Source of the DNA: Lingula anatina
Taxonomy: Eukaryota; Brachiopoda; Lingulata; Lingulida; Lingulidae
Direction of reading: 5' to 3'
Assembly: GCF_001039355.2 (NCBI RefSeq)
Contig: NW_019775003.1
Location: 252,839 to 316,838 of the forward strand
Length of the DNA stretch: 64,000 bases
How positions within the stretch are numbered: the stretch's first letter is position 1; every line of letters begins with the position of its first letter. Both the position numbers and the translations under genes were made by a program. Shown piece by piece: positions 63,145 to 64,000 of this stretch. A model generated the notes under the pieces. That model saw only the letters and a list, made by a program, of their open reading frames with translations, made no database searches and was not told the origin of the DNA.

Positions 63145-63639
63145 CAGGCCTACCGAACTACCAGACTCGGCACCGAATGATCCTGAATTCACCGGTAAAT
63201 CAGACCACACTACCCGTTTTCAAGGTGTGTATCAGTACGCATTTCACAGTATTAGACGCGACACTGCTCTTGCCTAGTATGCGATGTGATAGTGACGATT
63301 CTCAGCGGGGTTGAAAAGCATTGCATCACCACTCAAAATTTGTTCAGGGTTTGATACTCTGGGGTAGCGCTAGCAATTTTTTTCGCTTAGCCAAATCATC
63401 ACTTTTTTGTCAATTTCTTATGAAAATAGCTTTAATTTGACTTAAATTTGCCAAATCAATTCCTTTTTGTTTAGCCAAATTAAGTCAGTTTTAGCATTTG
63501 GCTAAATTGGCGAGTGCTAGCGCTACCCCAGATACTGTGTAATGCGTACTGATTCACACCTTGAAAACGGGTAGTGTGGTCTGATCTATCGGTGAATTCA
63601 GGATCATTCGGTGCCGAGTCTGGTAGTTGGGTAGGCCTG
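63145..63639 (+). mobile_element. 317-bp foldback element, copy 2, interrupted by a nested element
   Basis: Same ends and orientation as 8060-8376. Removing the nested 173-bp element and one copy of its 5-bp duplication leaves exactly 317 bases. ATGGTT flanks both sides (63139-63144 and 63640-63645), a 6-bp duplication. Confidence 0.92.
63359..63531 (-). mobile_element. 173-bp foldback element, copy 2, nested
   Basis: Inserted in the 317-bp element with exact duplication ATACT (63354-63358 and 63532-63536). The uninterrupted copy at 8060 shows the target GATACTGTG once. Opposite orientation to copy 1 at 37222. Confidence 0.95.
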
Positions 63640-63742
63640 ATGGTTGATCTTCTGTGCAACTGTGAGAGCCAGAGCTTCAGAATTTACACATGCAAGCTAT
63701 TTCATTTTCAAATTTTCTGCTTGTCATGTCTGAATTTGAAGG

Positions 63743-63898
63743 CAGGCCCATAGCTGCAATTTCAGGGGGGGGGTCTGTTTAAGTGTACCTTTAGCCATGA
63801 AACATTTGTGCACCTAGATCAAATATTGCCCAGGCTTTTCCCGGCCAAAAGAGCGGAATGTTCAGTCCCCTCCCAAACCCCCCTGTCTACTGGCCTGT
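63743..63898 (+). mobile_element. Diverged copy of the CAGGCCCGTAGCC repeat
   Basis: Starts CAGGCCCATAGCTGCAATTT, has a G run, ACCTAGATCAAAT in the middle as in 9520-9676, and ends in C-rich sequence with a final ACTGGCCTG complementary to the start. Confidence 0.65.
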
Positions 63899-64000
63899 TG
63901 AAGGGGATTTTGATTTAGGTAAACCACCTCAACCACTGATCTATTAATTCCTAATATCACGTCCTTCTGTGGAACTTTGAAATATGGATAGCTAGATGTA

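Noticed and set aside
63027-63314. 95-codon frame near the right end
   Set aside because: More than half of it lies in the 317-bp foldback. The GC-richer start (63050-63140) hints at an exon, but no splice pair with a consistent frame is convincing.

Overview
The window looks like nuclear DNA from an invertebrate animal, most likely marine. It is AT-rich, has short GT-AG exons separated by introns of a few hundred bases to more than 1 kb, and is full of short non-autonomous inverted-repeat (foldback) elements. I cannot name the species. A lancelet, echinoderm, hemichordate or mollusc would all fit.

Layout. From 1 to 2.7 kb there is no gene. From 3.4 to 6.3 kb lies a four-exon gene on the minus strand for a TMEM135-like membrane protein (398 codons, all junctions in frame). 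From 12.15 to 19.3 kb, also on the minus strand, lies CCT2, the beta subunit of the cytosolic chaperonin TRiC/CCT. I can place 15 coding exons (531 codons), missing only the first few residues. A second, diverged, phase-compatible copy of the CCT2 last exon lies about 2.8 kb further downstream (9199-9374). It keeps the family core through mostly synonymous changes and is the most interesting coding signal here. From 20 to 50 kb I find no confident coding sequence. At 50619-50862 there is a GC-richer plus-strand exon with a strong start context, 81 codons, four N-glycosylation sequons and a good splice donor. It looks like the first coding exon of an unidentified gene that continues to the right.

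Repeats. At least ten families of short inverted-repeat elements are visible, several with clear target-site duplications: a 317-bp foldback (two copies, one carrying a nested 173-bp foldback), a 173-bp foldback (two copies), a roughly 215-bp palindromic family (four copies in one orientation), a 634/670-bp element with an 8-bp duplication, a TTAA-flanked 239-bp element, a TA-flanked 196-bp element, a 296-bp foldback, and others. A 362-bp solo LTR interrupts a minisatellite near 55 kb.

Assembly. Two single-N positions (18267 and 25998) each sit at the join of nearly identical tandem copies (175 bp and 1614 bp). These look like two haplotypes placed side by side, not true duplications. A five-N gap lies inside a poly(T) run at 44.6 kb.

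The genes show no shared pathway. TMEM135-like and CCT2 lie in the same orientation and look like separate housekeeping-type genes.
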